A DNA stretch of 43,894 nucleotides from a virus, in IMG/VR virus record IMGVR_UViG_3300006104_001195, positions 1 to 43,894 of that record, one strand, 5' to 3'. The stretch's first letter is position 1, and each line of letters begins with the position of its first letter. A program made the translations under genes and the position numbers. Shown piece by piece: positions 8,590-15,646 of this stretch. Under the pieces are notes generated by a model. That model had not been told where the DNA came from. It was given only the letters and a program-made list of their open reading frames with translations, and searched no databases.

Positions 8590-8808
8590 GAGAACCACCC
8601 GCAGTGCATACGCCGCCCGGGATTTCAAACAGGAGCGGGTTTCGAAACCGAACGCGGTTCCTTCTTTGTAGAAACCGTTTTTGCAGAGTCCGCCATCGAA
8701 AGAATTCGTCAAGAACAGGCTTCGGGTCGTAAGTTCTTGGAGGCTGCTGTCTTTGAGGACGGAAAGATCTTGAAGATTGTCGGTTATGAAGATGGTTTGT
8801 CTTCGTAA
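8587..8808 (+). CDS. Hypothetical protein, 73 aa
   Basis: Well-supported start: ATG 8587 with AGGAG at 8576-8580 and a sigma-70 promoter at 8502-8530. The product starts with a polar Pro/Gly-rich segment and continues with a helix-strand pattern (ESAIERIRQEQASGRKFLEA, then AVFEDGKILKIVGYEDG). No motif is recognised. As the first gene after a strong promoter next to the candidate origin it may be made early and abundantly; that is inference. Confidence 0.65.
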   Translation: MENHPQCIRRPGFQTGAGFETERGSFFVETVFAESAIERIRQEQASGRKFLEAAVFEDGKILKIVGYEDGLSS

Positions 8809-8896
8809 CCAACAAATCACTTTAGGTTCTATCAAAAATAACTTACAAGTAAAGTCCCCGCCTACTATCCGATCATCCCCAACACAGGAGAACATC

Positions 8897-9490
8897 ATGT
8901 CATCGCTACTCTCGGTACTTGTCACGAAGGACCCAACAACTTCCGCTGTTAATCTGTTCAAAACCGACAGTAAGTCGTTGAAGAAAGACCTTGTATCGTG
9001 CGATAAAGGCTGCACAGCGTTTATTGAAACAATTGCTGATCTTGATCAAGCGCACTTCATAACGATGTATGAAATGCAGGACCTTGTCACGAAGATCTCG
9101 GGTATGGAATTCAAGTATCCTCCGCGAGACAGACTAGTCGCCGCCAAAGCACTTGCCAAAGCCCTTTCTGATAAGCAAAAAGAACTGCCCGGTGTTCCTG
9201 AGAAAAAAGATGAAGAAGAACTCCATGCCCGTGTCTGTCTTCCCTCGAGTGAGATTATTCCTTCAAGGAAAGGCACTAAACTTGCCCTTTTTGTTGAACT
9301 TCTCATCAAAGGATCAACTGTTTCCGAGATGGTCAAGGCGTCAGGACAGGCAGTTGGAGGAGTTCTTTCTTCCATTAACTACGACCTTCACCGTAGGAAG
9401 GGCGTTGGCTACCGTATCACCAAGAAAAATGGTGAAGATTTCTATAAAATTGTCCTCCCTGTAGGGTTCAAGGGGCAGTTGATTGTGTAG
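8897..9490 (+). CDS. DUF3489-like protein with C-terminal helix-turn-helix, 197 aa
   Basis: ATG 8897 is chosen because ACAGGAG lies just upstream; an in-frame start at 8777 would overlap the preceding gene. Residues about 125-185 read KLALFVELLIKGSTVSEMVK followed by a second helix and a basic strand pair, like the winged-helix repeats of DUF3489 proteins, which are often DNA-binding. The N-terminal 100 residues are helical and charged. The stop codon lies within a hairpin (9485-9514), and the structured element at 9521-9721 begins shortly after. Possible regulator of the neighbouring genes. Confidence 0.6.
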   Translation: MSSLLSVLVTKDPTTSAVNLFKTDSKSLKKDLVSCDKGCTAFIETIADLDQAHFITMYEMQDLVTKISGMEFKYPPRDRLVAAKALAKALSDKQKELPGVPEKKDEEELHARVCLPSSEIIPSRKGTKLALFVELLIKGSTVSEMVKASGQAVGGVLSSINYDLHRRKGVGYRITKKNGEDFYKIVLPVGFKGQLIV

Positions 9491-9514
9491 GTTCTTCGGG
9501 AAAAGAATCTACAT
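9485..9514 (+). terminator. Hairpin over the stop codon of the preceding gene
   Basis: GTAGGTTCTT (9487-9496) pairs with AAGAATCTAC (9503-9512) around a 6-base loop; T-A and G-U pairs extend it to 12 bp. It has two G-U wobble pairs if transcribed rightward, which would be C-A mismatches leftward, so a rightward RNA is favoured. There is no T-run after it, so it may be a transcript-end stabiliser or part of the adjacent structured RNA rather than an intrinsic terminator. Confidence 0.5.
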
Positions 9515-9520
9515 TGTGAA

Positions 9521-9721
9521 TGCAAGTAAGGTCGGTCGACCGTCTGGAGATTGATCGCGAGAGGAAACGGATGGCAGTGGGTTCTGTACATCGAAGTCGG
9601 GGAGAGGCTGTTGCGGGGCCATACTTATGTATGTGATTCAATGTAAGTCCTCTCATAACTTTGGAAACCCGTCCGGTAGGCTCTGGAGTGTCCTCCGCTC
9701 CAAACCTACACCTTACTTGCA
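9521..9721 (+). ncRNA. Candidate structured RNA or leader element upstream of queC
   Basis: TGCAAGTAAGGT (9521-9532) and ACCTTACTTGCA (9710-9721) form a perfect 12-bp closing helix around 177 bases. Nested inside are further pairings read by eye: CGGA (9568-9571) with TCCG (9672-9675), GGGTT (9579-9583) with AACCC (9666-9670), GAGAGG (9602-9607) with CCTCTC (9649-9654), CATAC-TTAT-GTATG (9620-9633), and GTAGG (9676-9680) with CCTAC (9705-9709) enclosing TGGAG (9684-9688) with CTCCA (9698-9702). A 10-bp palindrome CGGTCGACCG (9533-9542) abuts the closing helix. The whole fits in the 300-base gap before queC and resembles a multi-branched RNA. It is not the short preQ1 class I/II riboswitch fold and I recognise no known family. 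Confidence 0.5.
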
Positions 9722-9742
9722 CTTGGTTTTGCTTGAGTATGA

Positions 9743-9762
9743 TCTAAGATGTTCCATCTAGA
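9743..9762 (+). promoter_or_regulatory. Hairpin between the structured element and queC
   Basis: TCTA-A-GATG (9743-9751) pairs with CATCTAGA (9755-9762) with one bulged A and a TTC loop. Flanking TTGGT (9723-9727) could pair with ACCAA (9775-9779), placing this hairpin at the tip of a longer arm that ends beside the queC ribosome-binding site (AAGGAAA). It may be the expression platform of the upstream element; speculative. Confidence 0.35.
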
Positions 9763-9790
9763 GTAGCCACCCTCACCAAAAGGAAATCAC

Positions 9791-10606
9791 ATGAAAAATA
9801 AGGCTCTTGTTGTACTGTCCGGCGGGCAGGATTCTGTCACGTGTTTGCACTGGGCGAAAAAGGAGTATTCTGAGGTCCATGCCATAACTTTCGACTACAA
9901 TCAACGTCATCGTTTGGAAATCGAGTCTGCTATTAAAACGGCGGAATTGGCAGGTGTGGAATCTCACGAAGTTGTTGTTCTTGGACCTGTACTTCAAGGC
10001 AAGTCACCTTTAACCAATCCTGACGAATCCTTGGAAAAGTATAAATCTTTTGAGCAAATGGATACCACTATTGGCAACCGAAGGGAGCTTACATTCGTTC
10101 CTATGCGTAACGCCATGTTCCTTACGATAGCGGCAAACAGAGCGGAGATTCTTGGGGGAGCGGACATCATAACAGGCGTCTGCCAAATGGACAACGCGAA
10201 TTATGACGACTGTAGAGAAACCTTCATCAAAGCCACAGAAGATTACATTAACAAGGCATTAGGTCATGATCATAGAGGAACAACTCCGGTACAAATTGTT
10301 ACGCCTCTTCTGTTCTTGAGCAAGTCTGAAACCGTTAAGCTCGCATTGGACCTTCCTGGATGCTACGAGGCCTTGGCGTACAGCCACACGTCTTACGACG
10401 GCCGTTATCCTCCGACCGACAATAATCACTCCAATGTGCTACGTGCACAAGGCTTTCTTGAGGCAGGATACCCCGATCCCCTGGTTGTCAGAGCCTGGTT
10501 CGAAGGACTCATGGACTTGCCTCTAACAGAGAACTACGACAAGCTCCGTAATTCGGGAGATCGTTATGCTTCACTTGAAGCTGCTCTTTCCGCCGCCCGA
10601 GCCTAA
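9791..10606 (+). CDS. queC: QueC-like 7-cyano-7-deazaguanine (preQ0) synthase, 271 aa
   Basis: QueC uses ATP and ammonia to convert 7-carboxy-7-deazaguanine to preQ0, passing through an amide (ADG). The PP-loop ATP site SGGQDS is at residues 10-15 and is followed by the usual FDYNQRH stretch, a VPMRNAMFLTIAANRAE segment, and GADIITGVCQMDNANYDDC. In cellular QueC four cysteines near the C-terminus bind zinc (SCY ... CGxCxxC). Here the matching segment reads TSYDGRYPPTDNNHSNVLR and all four cysteines are absent, an odd feature. Start ATG 9791 follows AAGGAAA. It opens the que cluster. Alternative: an enzyme that stops at the amide. Confidence 0.88.
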   Translation: MKNKALVVLSGGQDSVTCLHWAKKEYSEVHAITFDYNQRHRLEIESAIKTAELAGVESHEVVVLGPVLQGKSPLTNPDESLEKYKSFEQMDTTIGNRRELTFVPMRNAMFLTIAANRAEILGGADIITGVCQMDNANYDDCRETFIKATEDYINKALGHDHRGTTPVQIVTPLLFLSKSETVKLALDLPGCYEALAYSHTSYDGRYPPTDNNHSNVLRAQGFLEAGYPDPLVVRAWFEGLMDLPLTENYDKLRNSGDRYASLEAALSAARA

Positions 10607-10617
10607 GGAACGATTGA

Positions 10618-11550
10618 ATGTCAGAACAGTATTTTGTTTCAATGGCGGAGTTTGAGCAGAGAGCCGAACTCATCGCTTTAGAGATACGTCGTAGGATGCC
10701 TGTTGATCCCGTCTATGTATACGGTGTTCCTCGAGGAGGAATCACCGCCGCCCTTGCAGTGAAAGCATCTTTCGAGAACTCCCACTGCATGGTTCTTGTC
10801 AGCAAACCTGAAGATGCCGATATCATTGTTGATGACATCTACGATTCAGGTAGTGTTCATGACAGATTCAGGGAGAAGTTTCCATCCACACCGTTCCTTG
10901 TGCTATTCGACAAGAGGGAACCCGCCTATAGGAATAAATGGATTGTTATGCCTTTTGAGGTAGGGTTGGACGGCAAGGATGAATCCTCAACAGATATTGT
11001 CACACGCCTGCTGGAGTACATTGGAGAAGATCCTAAAAGGGAAGGTCTGTTGGAGACACCGAAGAGGGTGTTGAAGGCGTGGAAAGAATGGTCCAGAGGA
11101 TACAACGAGGATCCTGTGTCGATACTGAAGACCTTCGAGGATGGTGCAGAACGAGCAAATGAGCTTGTTATCGTCCATAACATACCAGTTTCTTCCAAAT
11201 GTGAGCACCACTTAGCGGACATATCGGGCGTGGCACATGTGGGATACATCCCGGATGGGAAGATTGTAGGTCTATCAAAACTGGCTCGACTTGTGGACGT
11301 GTTCGCACGACGTTTACAGGTACAAGAACGAATGACAGCTAACATCGCCGATACCTTAAACGATGTTCTGAAGCCTAAGGGTGTAGGTGTTCTTATTCGA
11401 GCCTCACATGGGTGCATGAGTTCTAGGGGCGTGAAGATCCATGGATCTGTTACGACAACATCTGCTATGCGAGGTGTTTTAATGGAGGAGATCTCTTGTC
11501 GTGCAGAATTCTTGAATCTTTGTCATATGGCAGAAAAGGATGGTAAATAG
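10618..11550 (+). CDS. folE: Phosphoribosyltransferase-GTP cyclohydrolase I fusion, 310 aa
   Basis: Residues about 125-310 are GTP cyclohydrolase I, first step of the deazaguanine pathway (GTP to dihydroneopterin triphosphate). Zinc ligands C195 and H198 (SSKCEHHLADISG) and C266 (RASHGCMSSRGVKIHG) are intact, as is the LSKLARLVDVFARRLQVQER signature. Residues about 1-115 look like a type I phosphoribosyltransferase: the PRPP loop IIVDDIYDSG (69-78) and a VYGVPRGGITAALAV substrate loop. The fused domain may salvage or activate a purine or deazapurine base; unproven. It starts 11 bases after queC (AAGGAACG) and its TAG overlaps the queD GTG by one base. Confidence 0.88.
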   Translation: MSEQYFVSMAEFEQRAELIALEIRRRMPVDPVYVYGVPRGGITAALAVKASFENSHCMVLVSKPEDADIIVDDIYDSGSVHDRFREKFPSTPFLVLFDKREPAYRNKWIVMPFEVGLDGKDESSTDIVTRLLEYIGEDPKREGLLETPKRVLKAWKEWSRGYNEDPVSILKTFEDGAERANELVIVHNIPVSSKCEHHLADISGVAHVGYIPDGKIVGLSKLARLVDVFARRLQVQERMTANIADTLNDVLKPKGVGVLIRASHGCMSSRGVKIHGSVTTTSAMRGVLMEEISCRAEFLNLCHMAEKDGK

Positions 11551-12125
11551 TGTTTTCCATAACGCGAGAAATCGGAGTCGATTACGGTCACCGTGTTCCA
11601 ACGCACGGCAGCAAGTGCAGGTCTGTTCACGGTCACCGAGGAACAATTGAGGCTACGTGTGAAGGACCCTCTCTTCATACTTCAGGAGAACAAACGGACA
11701 TGGTTTTGGATTTTGGGTTCCTAAAAGACGTACTCATGGATGTAGTAGACGCCTCGATAGACCACGGATTTGTTGCATACGAAAAAGATGACATCGCAAT
11801 GCTGATGTTTTGGCCGTGCAAAGGAACTGTGCCTGTTTCGCAGTCTTATAGCGATGATTTTGATGACTGGAGAAAGAACATCTCGTGTGTTGTTGCAAAG
11901 CAAGGGTACTGCTCAACGAAGTTTACTAAGTGCAACTCTAAGCTCTATGTAGTAGACTTTATTCCAACCTCCGAACGCCTAGCCGAACACTTCTTCCACC
12001 GTCTACAGAAACCTGTTGAAGAACAAAGCCTCGGCAAAGCAAAGCTTACCAACCTGAGATTCTGGGAAACACCAAACTGCTACTCAGACTACCCGGGATT
12101 CTCATCACAAACAACAAAGGTCTAA
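11550..12125 (+). CDS. queD: QueD-like 6-carboxytetrahydropterin synthase, 191 aa
   Basis: QueD converts dihydroneopterin triphosphate to 6-carboxytetrahydropterin. Zinc histidines are H14 (YGHRVP) and H27/H29 in VHGHRGTIEA; the catalytic Cys is C23 in SKCRSVHGH. The SIDHGFVA and PTSERLAEHFFHRL segments and the late RFWETPNCYSDY segment complete the family signature. An extra stretch of about 45 residues (around 85-130, containing several Cys) makes it longer than the usual 120-140 aa. GTG start at 11550 overlaps the upstream stop, so it is translationally coupled to the folE fusion. Confidence 0.88.
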   Translation: MFSITREIGVDYGHRVPTHGSKCRSVHGHRGTIEATCEGPSLHTSGEQTDMVLDFGFLKDVLMDVVDASIDHGFVAYEKDDIAMLMFWPCKGTVPVSQSYSDDFDDWRKNISCVVAKQGYCSTKFTKCNSKLYVVDFIPTSERLAEHFFHRLQKPVEEQSLGKAKLTNLRFWETPNCYSDYPGFSSQTTKV

Positions 12126-12126
12126 C

Positions 12127-12339
12127 ATGGACAGATACTTTTACCAACTGTGTGAGCTTGATCCGACTGAGGAGGAGAAAGAAGAAGGTTTATTGACTCC
12201 CAAAGGTTACTGTATCTATGATCGTAAAGTAAGCTCCCGGTATGAAATTGCTGTGTGTACAGACATCGGATATGCGCAGTTGATTGTCGGACTTCTTAAC
12301 GGACCTGCCCCCAACGAATTCAAAAACAGGAGAGTATGA
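12127..12339 (+). CDS. Hypothetical protein, 70 aa
   Basis: Begins 1 base after the queD stop with AAAGG 5 bases before the ATG. Short, acidic N-terminus (LDPTEEEKEEG), then a beta-like segment and a basic end. It sits between queD and queF, so it may be an accessory of the deazaguanine pathway, but I see no motif. Its last codons contain the AGGAG ribosome-binding site of queF. Confidence 0.55.
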   Translation: MDRYFYQLCELDPTEEEKEEGLLTPKGYCIYDRKVSSRYEIAVCTDIGYAQLIVGLLNGPAPNEFKNRRV

Positions 12340-12340
12340 G

Positions 12341-12805
12341 ATGGTTGAACTTCACAAAAACCTTGTCAATTTAGGAAACAGCGCTGTAAACAAGCCTTTG
12401 TATGAACAGAGCACGGTTAATCCAGGATTCTTAGAATGGTTCCCTTCTCCGTTTTCTTTGGACAACAAGAATGGTGTGGACGGACACTTACACATTGAAT
12501 TCCCAGAATTTTCTTCTACCTGCCCAAAAACTGGACAGCCTGACAGTGCAAACATCATCATCGATTACATTCCGGATGAACGCTGTGTTGAGAGCAAGTC
12601 CTTGAAACTGTACTTCTTTTCCTTTAGGAACTACGGTTGCTTCATGGAAGCAATCACAAATATGATTTGTAATGATCTTGTGGATCTTCTTCAGCCTAAA
12701 TGGATTAAGGTTACAGGAAAGTTTGCAGCAAGGGGAGGGCTGCCTTTACACCCCACAGCCGAATGGTGCAAGGATAGTGGTGTGAAAACTGCGCAAAAGG
12801 AGTAG
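12341..12805 (+). CDS. queF: QueF-like preQ0 reductase (preQ0 to preQ1), 154 aa
   Basis: QueF reduces the nitrile of preQ0 to the amine preQ1 using NADPH. The catalytic Cys is C61 in SSTCPKTGQPDSA, with D68 behind it, and the NADPH-binding QueF motif ESKSLKLYFFSFRN is at 84-97. That motif separates true QueF from the amidinotransferase QueF-L. Length matches the short, single-domain bacterial class. Odd point: in the segment that usually reads FRNHGDFHE, this protein has FRNYGCFME, so the catalytic His is Met (M102) while the substrate Glu (E103) is kept. Start ATG 12341 is preferred (AGGAG upstream) over an overlapping one at 12284. Confidence 0.85.
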   Translation: MVELHKNLVNLGNSAVNKPLYEQSTVNPGFLEWFPSPFSLDNKNGVDGHLHIEFPEFSSTCPKTGQPDSANIIIDYIPDERCVESKSLKLYFFSFRNYGCFMEAITNMICNDLVDLLQPKWIKVTGKFAARGGLPLHPTAEWCKDSGVKTAQKE

Positions 12806-12809
12806 GACC

Positions 12810-13085
12810 ATGAGACTTCTAGATGTTGTAATTAAGGACCTTGGGGATCATCCCGAAAAATGGACTCAGGAGTATGGCATGTTGAAGAGGCTATTTCGGA
12901 TGGAGGGCCAAAATGAGGTGAAAACTAGCATCTGCCTTCGGGAAGGAGGCCTTACGAGCGCCGCTCTTCAGATTGATTCATATCCTGTTAGTTTGGGATT
13001 CTTTGATAGGAAGAAATTGAAGAAAGCCGTAGGTACATGGCTCTTGTGGTTTGCATCTGATATTGAGAAGAAGCTGGCAGAGTAG
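12810..13085 (+). CDS. Hypothetical protein, 91 aa
   Basis: Starts 4 bases after queF; AAGGAGTAGG in the spacer provides the ribosome-binding site. Probably alpha/beta, with a central charged/hydrophobic segment and a Trp-rich C-terminal helix (AVGTWLLWFASDIEKKL). No family recognised. Cotranscribed with the que genes. Confidence 0.6.
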   Translation: MRLLDVVIKDLGDHPEKWTQEYGMLKRLFRMEGQNEVKTSICLREGGLTSAALQIDSYPVSLGFFDRKKLKKAVGTWLLWFASDIEKKLAE

Positions 13086-13104
13086 TGCTCAACGAAGAAA
13101 CGCT

Positions 13105-13166
13105 ATGAATTCTTGTTCTAAGAAAAACTCCTTCTATGAATTCTTGTTCTAAGAAAAACTCCTTCT
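13105..13166 (+). repeat. 31-bp tandem duplication
   Basis: A 31-base unit beginning ATGAATTCTTGTTC occurs at 13105-13135 and is repeated without change at 13136-13166. Because 31 is not a multiple of three, the first copy's ATG reads into a stop after 15 codons, whereas the second ATG opens the GIY-YIG-like frame. The perfect identity suggests a recent slippage event. Confidence 0.9.
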
Positions 13167-13389
13167 ATGTGTACTTGCTGTTTGATTACTTTGGTGATCA
13201 GCTATATGTAGGAAAAGGAAAGGATCTGTAGAGTCCCGCGATAGAATGAGTGACGCTAGGTACAAACGTATTGAGTTCGAGAAAGCAGCAGGATTGTGGG
13301 AACAGAAACTTCTCTTACGAAAAGAAGCACTGGAAGATTCTAAGAAACAACAGGAAGATTCTAAGAAACAACAGGAAACAGAGACCTAG
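13136..13389 (+). pseudogene. Decayed GIY-YIG-type nuclease
   Basis: From ATG 13136 the frame reads FYVYLLFDYFGDQLYVGKGK, the start of a GIY-YIG nuclease domain (catalytic YVY...YVGKGKG), but it hits TAG at 13229-13231. One base back in frame (from about 13219) an open frame continues through GSVESRDRMSDARYKRIEFE and a basic helical tail to TAG 13387-13389. A 1-base indel therefore splits the gene. The tail contains a 21-bp tandem repeat encoding EDSKKQQ twice (13333-13374). It lies in a 313-base gap before dpdA. Likely a dead homing-type nuclease; no standard slippery heptamer was seen in frame, so programmed frameshifting is unlikely. Confidence 0.65.
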
Positions 13390-13398
13390 GGTATAAAA

Positions 13399-14394
13399 AT
13401 GGTTTGGATATACGAGTCAGGCACTCCCCGTGTAGATGAATGCCAGGTTACAGAGAACAGTTTATGTGATCACAGACTGTTCAGTGTGCATGGAAGTTAC
13501 CAGAGATCAGTCCAGCAGTGGTTAGAGCATCCGAGGAATGGAGTACTGAATAATCTAGCTAAATCAAGACCTTCACACATACTTTTGGACAGCGGCGGCT
13601 TCAGCGCCTGGCGCTCCGGACATCCAACAACCGTGGAAGCTGTCATACAAGCGTACAAGAAATTTCTTGATGTGGCAAAGCCTTATTTCAAGGAGATCTG
13701 GATGATCTCTTTAGACCAAATCCCCGGAAAATTCGGAGTAGATCCTACTCCTGAAGAAATTAAGTCCGCTATCGTCGAATCCGATAAAAACTACAAGATA
13801 CTTACTGACATTTTCGGAGACCGTATCCTTCCTATTTATCACCAAGGAGAAGACATTGAACGTGCCTTGGAAGTTGAAGAGCAGACCGCAGGGAAGTCCA
13901 ACTACATCTGCGTCTCACCGAGAAATGATCTTCCAGAAGCGAAGCGTGTTGTATGGTCGCAGCAAGTTCATGCTAAGCTGAAACCAACAACCCGAACACA
14001 CGGACTTGCAACAACAGGGAATAAGATGGTTTCCCTTGTACCCTGGTATTCGGTAGATAGCGCGACGTGGATCTTAGTTGGGGCGATGGGTTCAATTATA
14101 CATTTCTGGGACAGCGGAATCAAACAAGGATACTCCACCATTGCAATAACGAATGATGCAGGAAGAGACCGCTACCAAAACCAGCATTTTGACACATACG
14201 CCAAGCCTTTTCAAGATGCTATAGTTGAAAGAATTGAATCCCTTGGTTTCACATTGGAAGAAGTTAAAACGAATGTCAGGCCGAGGTCACTTTATAACAT
14301 GTACAACTTGGAGCTTTGGATGAAACAGATACGTGAAATGAAGTTGTCAAGAACAAACAAAGTAAGCATACAAGAAACCTTATTTGGAGTGTGA
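13399..14394 (+). CDS. dpdA: DpdA-like DNA 7-deazaguanine transglycosylase, 331 aa
   Basis: The protein has the tRNA-guanine transglycosylase fold signature: ILLDSGGFSAW at 61-71 (D64 matches the TGT DSGGF motif), a SLDQIPG segment (104-110), RILPIYHQGED (142-152), and HGLATTG (201-207) followed by PWYSVDSATW, where D220 may be the nucleophile. This pattern is typical of DpdA, which swaps guanine in DNA for a 7-deazaguanine base, rather than of tRNA enzymes, and the zinc-binding CxCxxC tail of bacterial TGT is absent. Around it are queC, folE, queD, queF and queE, so its substrate is probably preQ0 or preQ1. ATG 13399 is preceded by CTAGGG. Confidence 0.85.
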   Translation: MVWIYESGTPRVDECQVTENSLCDHRLFSVHGSYQRSVQQWLEHPRNGVLNNLAKSRPSHILLDSGGFSAWRSGHPTTVEAVIQAYKKFLDVAKPYFKEIWMISLDQIPGKFGVDPTPEEIKSAIVESDKNYKILTDIFGDRILPIYHQGEDIERALEVEEQTAGKSNYICVSPRNDLPEAKRVVWSQQVHAKLKPTTRTHGLATTGNKMVSLVPWYSVDSATWILVGAMGSIIHFWDSGIKQGYSTIAITNDAGRDRYQNQHFDTYAKPFQDAIVERIESLGFTLEEVKTNVRPRSLYNMYNLELWMKQIREMKLSRTNKVSIQETLFGV

Positions 14395-14396
14395 CA

Positions 14397-14624
14397 ATGA
14401 ATCTTAGTGTTACCTGCAAAGAAAAGACATGGGACTCGGGCCAGAAGGGCCATGAGATTTTTCTGTTCTTAGGAGAAAACTGCTACTCTGCATTCGTGGA
14501 ACAAGCCCCTGAAGAAGAAACCGTTATGCTTGAACTCGCCTGTGAACTTTCTAGGTTATCCCGCACTATCACCGATCATGTAAAACATCGTTTACTGGAA
14601 ACAAAGAAGAAGGGGCAGTACTAA
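14397..14624 (+). CDS. Hypothetical protein, 75 aa
   Basis: ATG 14397 lies 2 bases after the dpdA stop, with GGAG 7 bases upstream inside the end of dpdA. An in-frame GTG at 14391 is less likely. The product has an N-terminal beta-rich half and a C-terminal helix with a basic end (HVKHRLLETKKKGQ). Its TAA overlaps the next ATG (TAATG). No family recognised. Confidence 0.6.
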   Translation: MNLSVTCKEKTWDSGQKGHEIFLFLGENCYSAFVEQAPEEETVMLELACELSRLSRTITDHVKHRLLETKKKGQY

Positions 14625-15646
14625 TGCAGTTCAACCTTGCCATCGAAAAAGTAAAAAACGCCCTATCTTCAAGGGATTATATAGCGAGCCTCACCCACTA
14701 CCATTTCATCAATGGGCAGGTTTATGCAACAAACGGTGCCATGACGGCAAGCTGCCCGGTAGATGTACAAGGTCAATATGTTATCCCCGCAGAAGAACTT
14801 GATAAGGCCCTGAATATCTTCGGGAATGACGCGACCTTCCTCTGGCAAGAAGACACACTGACTATCAAGAAAGCACGCAGACGAATCACGATCCGACTGC
14901 TGAAACCTGAAACAGTACCTTTGATCGAACCTGTACCAGAAAAAGATACGTGGAGGGTTCCCTCGGAGTTCATTTCACAGATCAAGAAAATAAGGCCCTT
15001 TATATCAGACGATGCCTCTAAGCCGTGGGCTCTGACAGCATGGCTGCATAAAGTTGAAGGATCGGATTTGGTGTGGACAGCTACCAACAACATCTCCGTT
15101 GTTGAAGTTGACGCTGTTCCTTCCTATCCAAAAACAGCACACATACCTGAAACAGATTGCCAGATACCTAACTTCGCACTAGACTTTGTCATACAAAGAG
15201 GAACAGGACTGAAAAGTATAGGCTCCACTCCGAATAAAGCGAGCTTCTTCTTTGAAGACGGATCGCAAATGACCACACAATTGTTTTCACAGAAAATGCC
15301 AGACCAGGTATCGAACATAGTGCAGAACTGTTACGATGAAATAGAAGACGCTTTCTTCTTGAACGACGACTGGAGGTCTGCTTATTCATCTATCGTGCAG
15401 CTATCTCCAGAGGAGATTTCTTTATCTGCTACAACCATGACAGCAGGGCGCAGACAAGCGGAAATGGTCGTGGAGGTATGCTCACCGGTACCGAGGGATG
15501 AAACCAAGAAAGCGTCTTTCTGGAACCCGAAGTTTCTGACACCTATTGTTGATGCTGTCACGCACATTGATTTTGGGGCCTACCCTTCTCCCTCAAGGTT
15601 TAAAGGGGATGGCATTCGTGGTTTAACAGTGGGAAAACTTGTATGA
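14624..15646 (+). CDS. DnaN-like sliding clamp, 340 aa
   Basis: Read as a beta-clamp-like protein: YHFINGQVYATNGAMTASCP resembles the clamp pattern 'strand, DG, ATD' and is followed by GQYVIPAEELDKAL. A second domain begins with WRVPSEFISQI, and the end (GIRGLTVGKLV) resembles the C-terminal clamp strand. The length (340 aa) is near the 366 aa of bacterial clamps. A clamp would tether the phage polymerase at 16762. No clamp loader is visible in the window. Identity is moderate by eye and rests partly on context. Translated by TAATG coupling with the upstream gene. Confidence 0.6.
   Translation: MQFNLAIEKVKNALSSRDYIASLTHYHFINGQVYATNGAMTASCPVDVQGQYVIPAEELDKALNIFGNDATFLWQEDTLTIKKARRRITIRLLKPETVPLIEPVPEKDTWRVPSEFISQIKKIRPFISDDASKPWALTAWLHKVEGSDLVWTATNNISVVEVDAVPSYPKTAHIPETDCQIPNFALDFVIQRGTGLKSIGSTPNKASFFFEDGSQMTTQLFSQKMPDQVSNIVQNCYDEIEDAFFLNDDWRSAYSSIVQLSPEEISLSATTMTAGRRQAEMVVEVCSPVPRDETKKASFWNPKFLTPIVDAVTHIDFGAYPSPSRFKGDGIRGLTVGKLV

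Noticed and set aside
8502-8732. Rightward 76-codon frame
   Set aside because: It begins at the -35 box of the promoter and overlaps the better supported 73-aa gene at 8587 in another frame.
9468-9722. Leftward 84-codon open frame across the structured element
   Set aside because: It coincides with the paired element, runs against the transcription direction, has no good ribosome-binding site and encodes an unremarkable Arg/Ser-rich sequence.
13105-13166. CRISPR-like repeats
   Set aside because: Only two adjoining copies with no spacer; a slippage duplication explains them.
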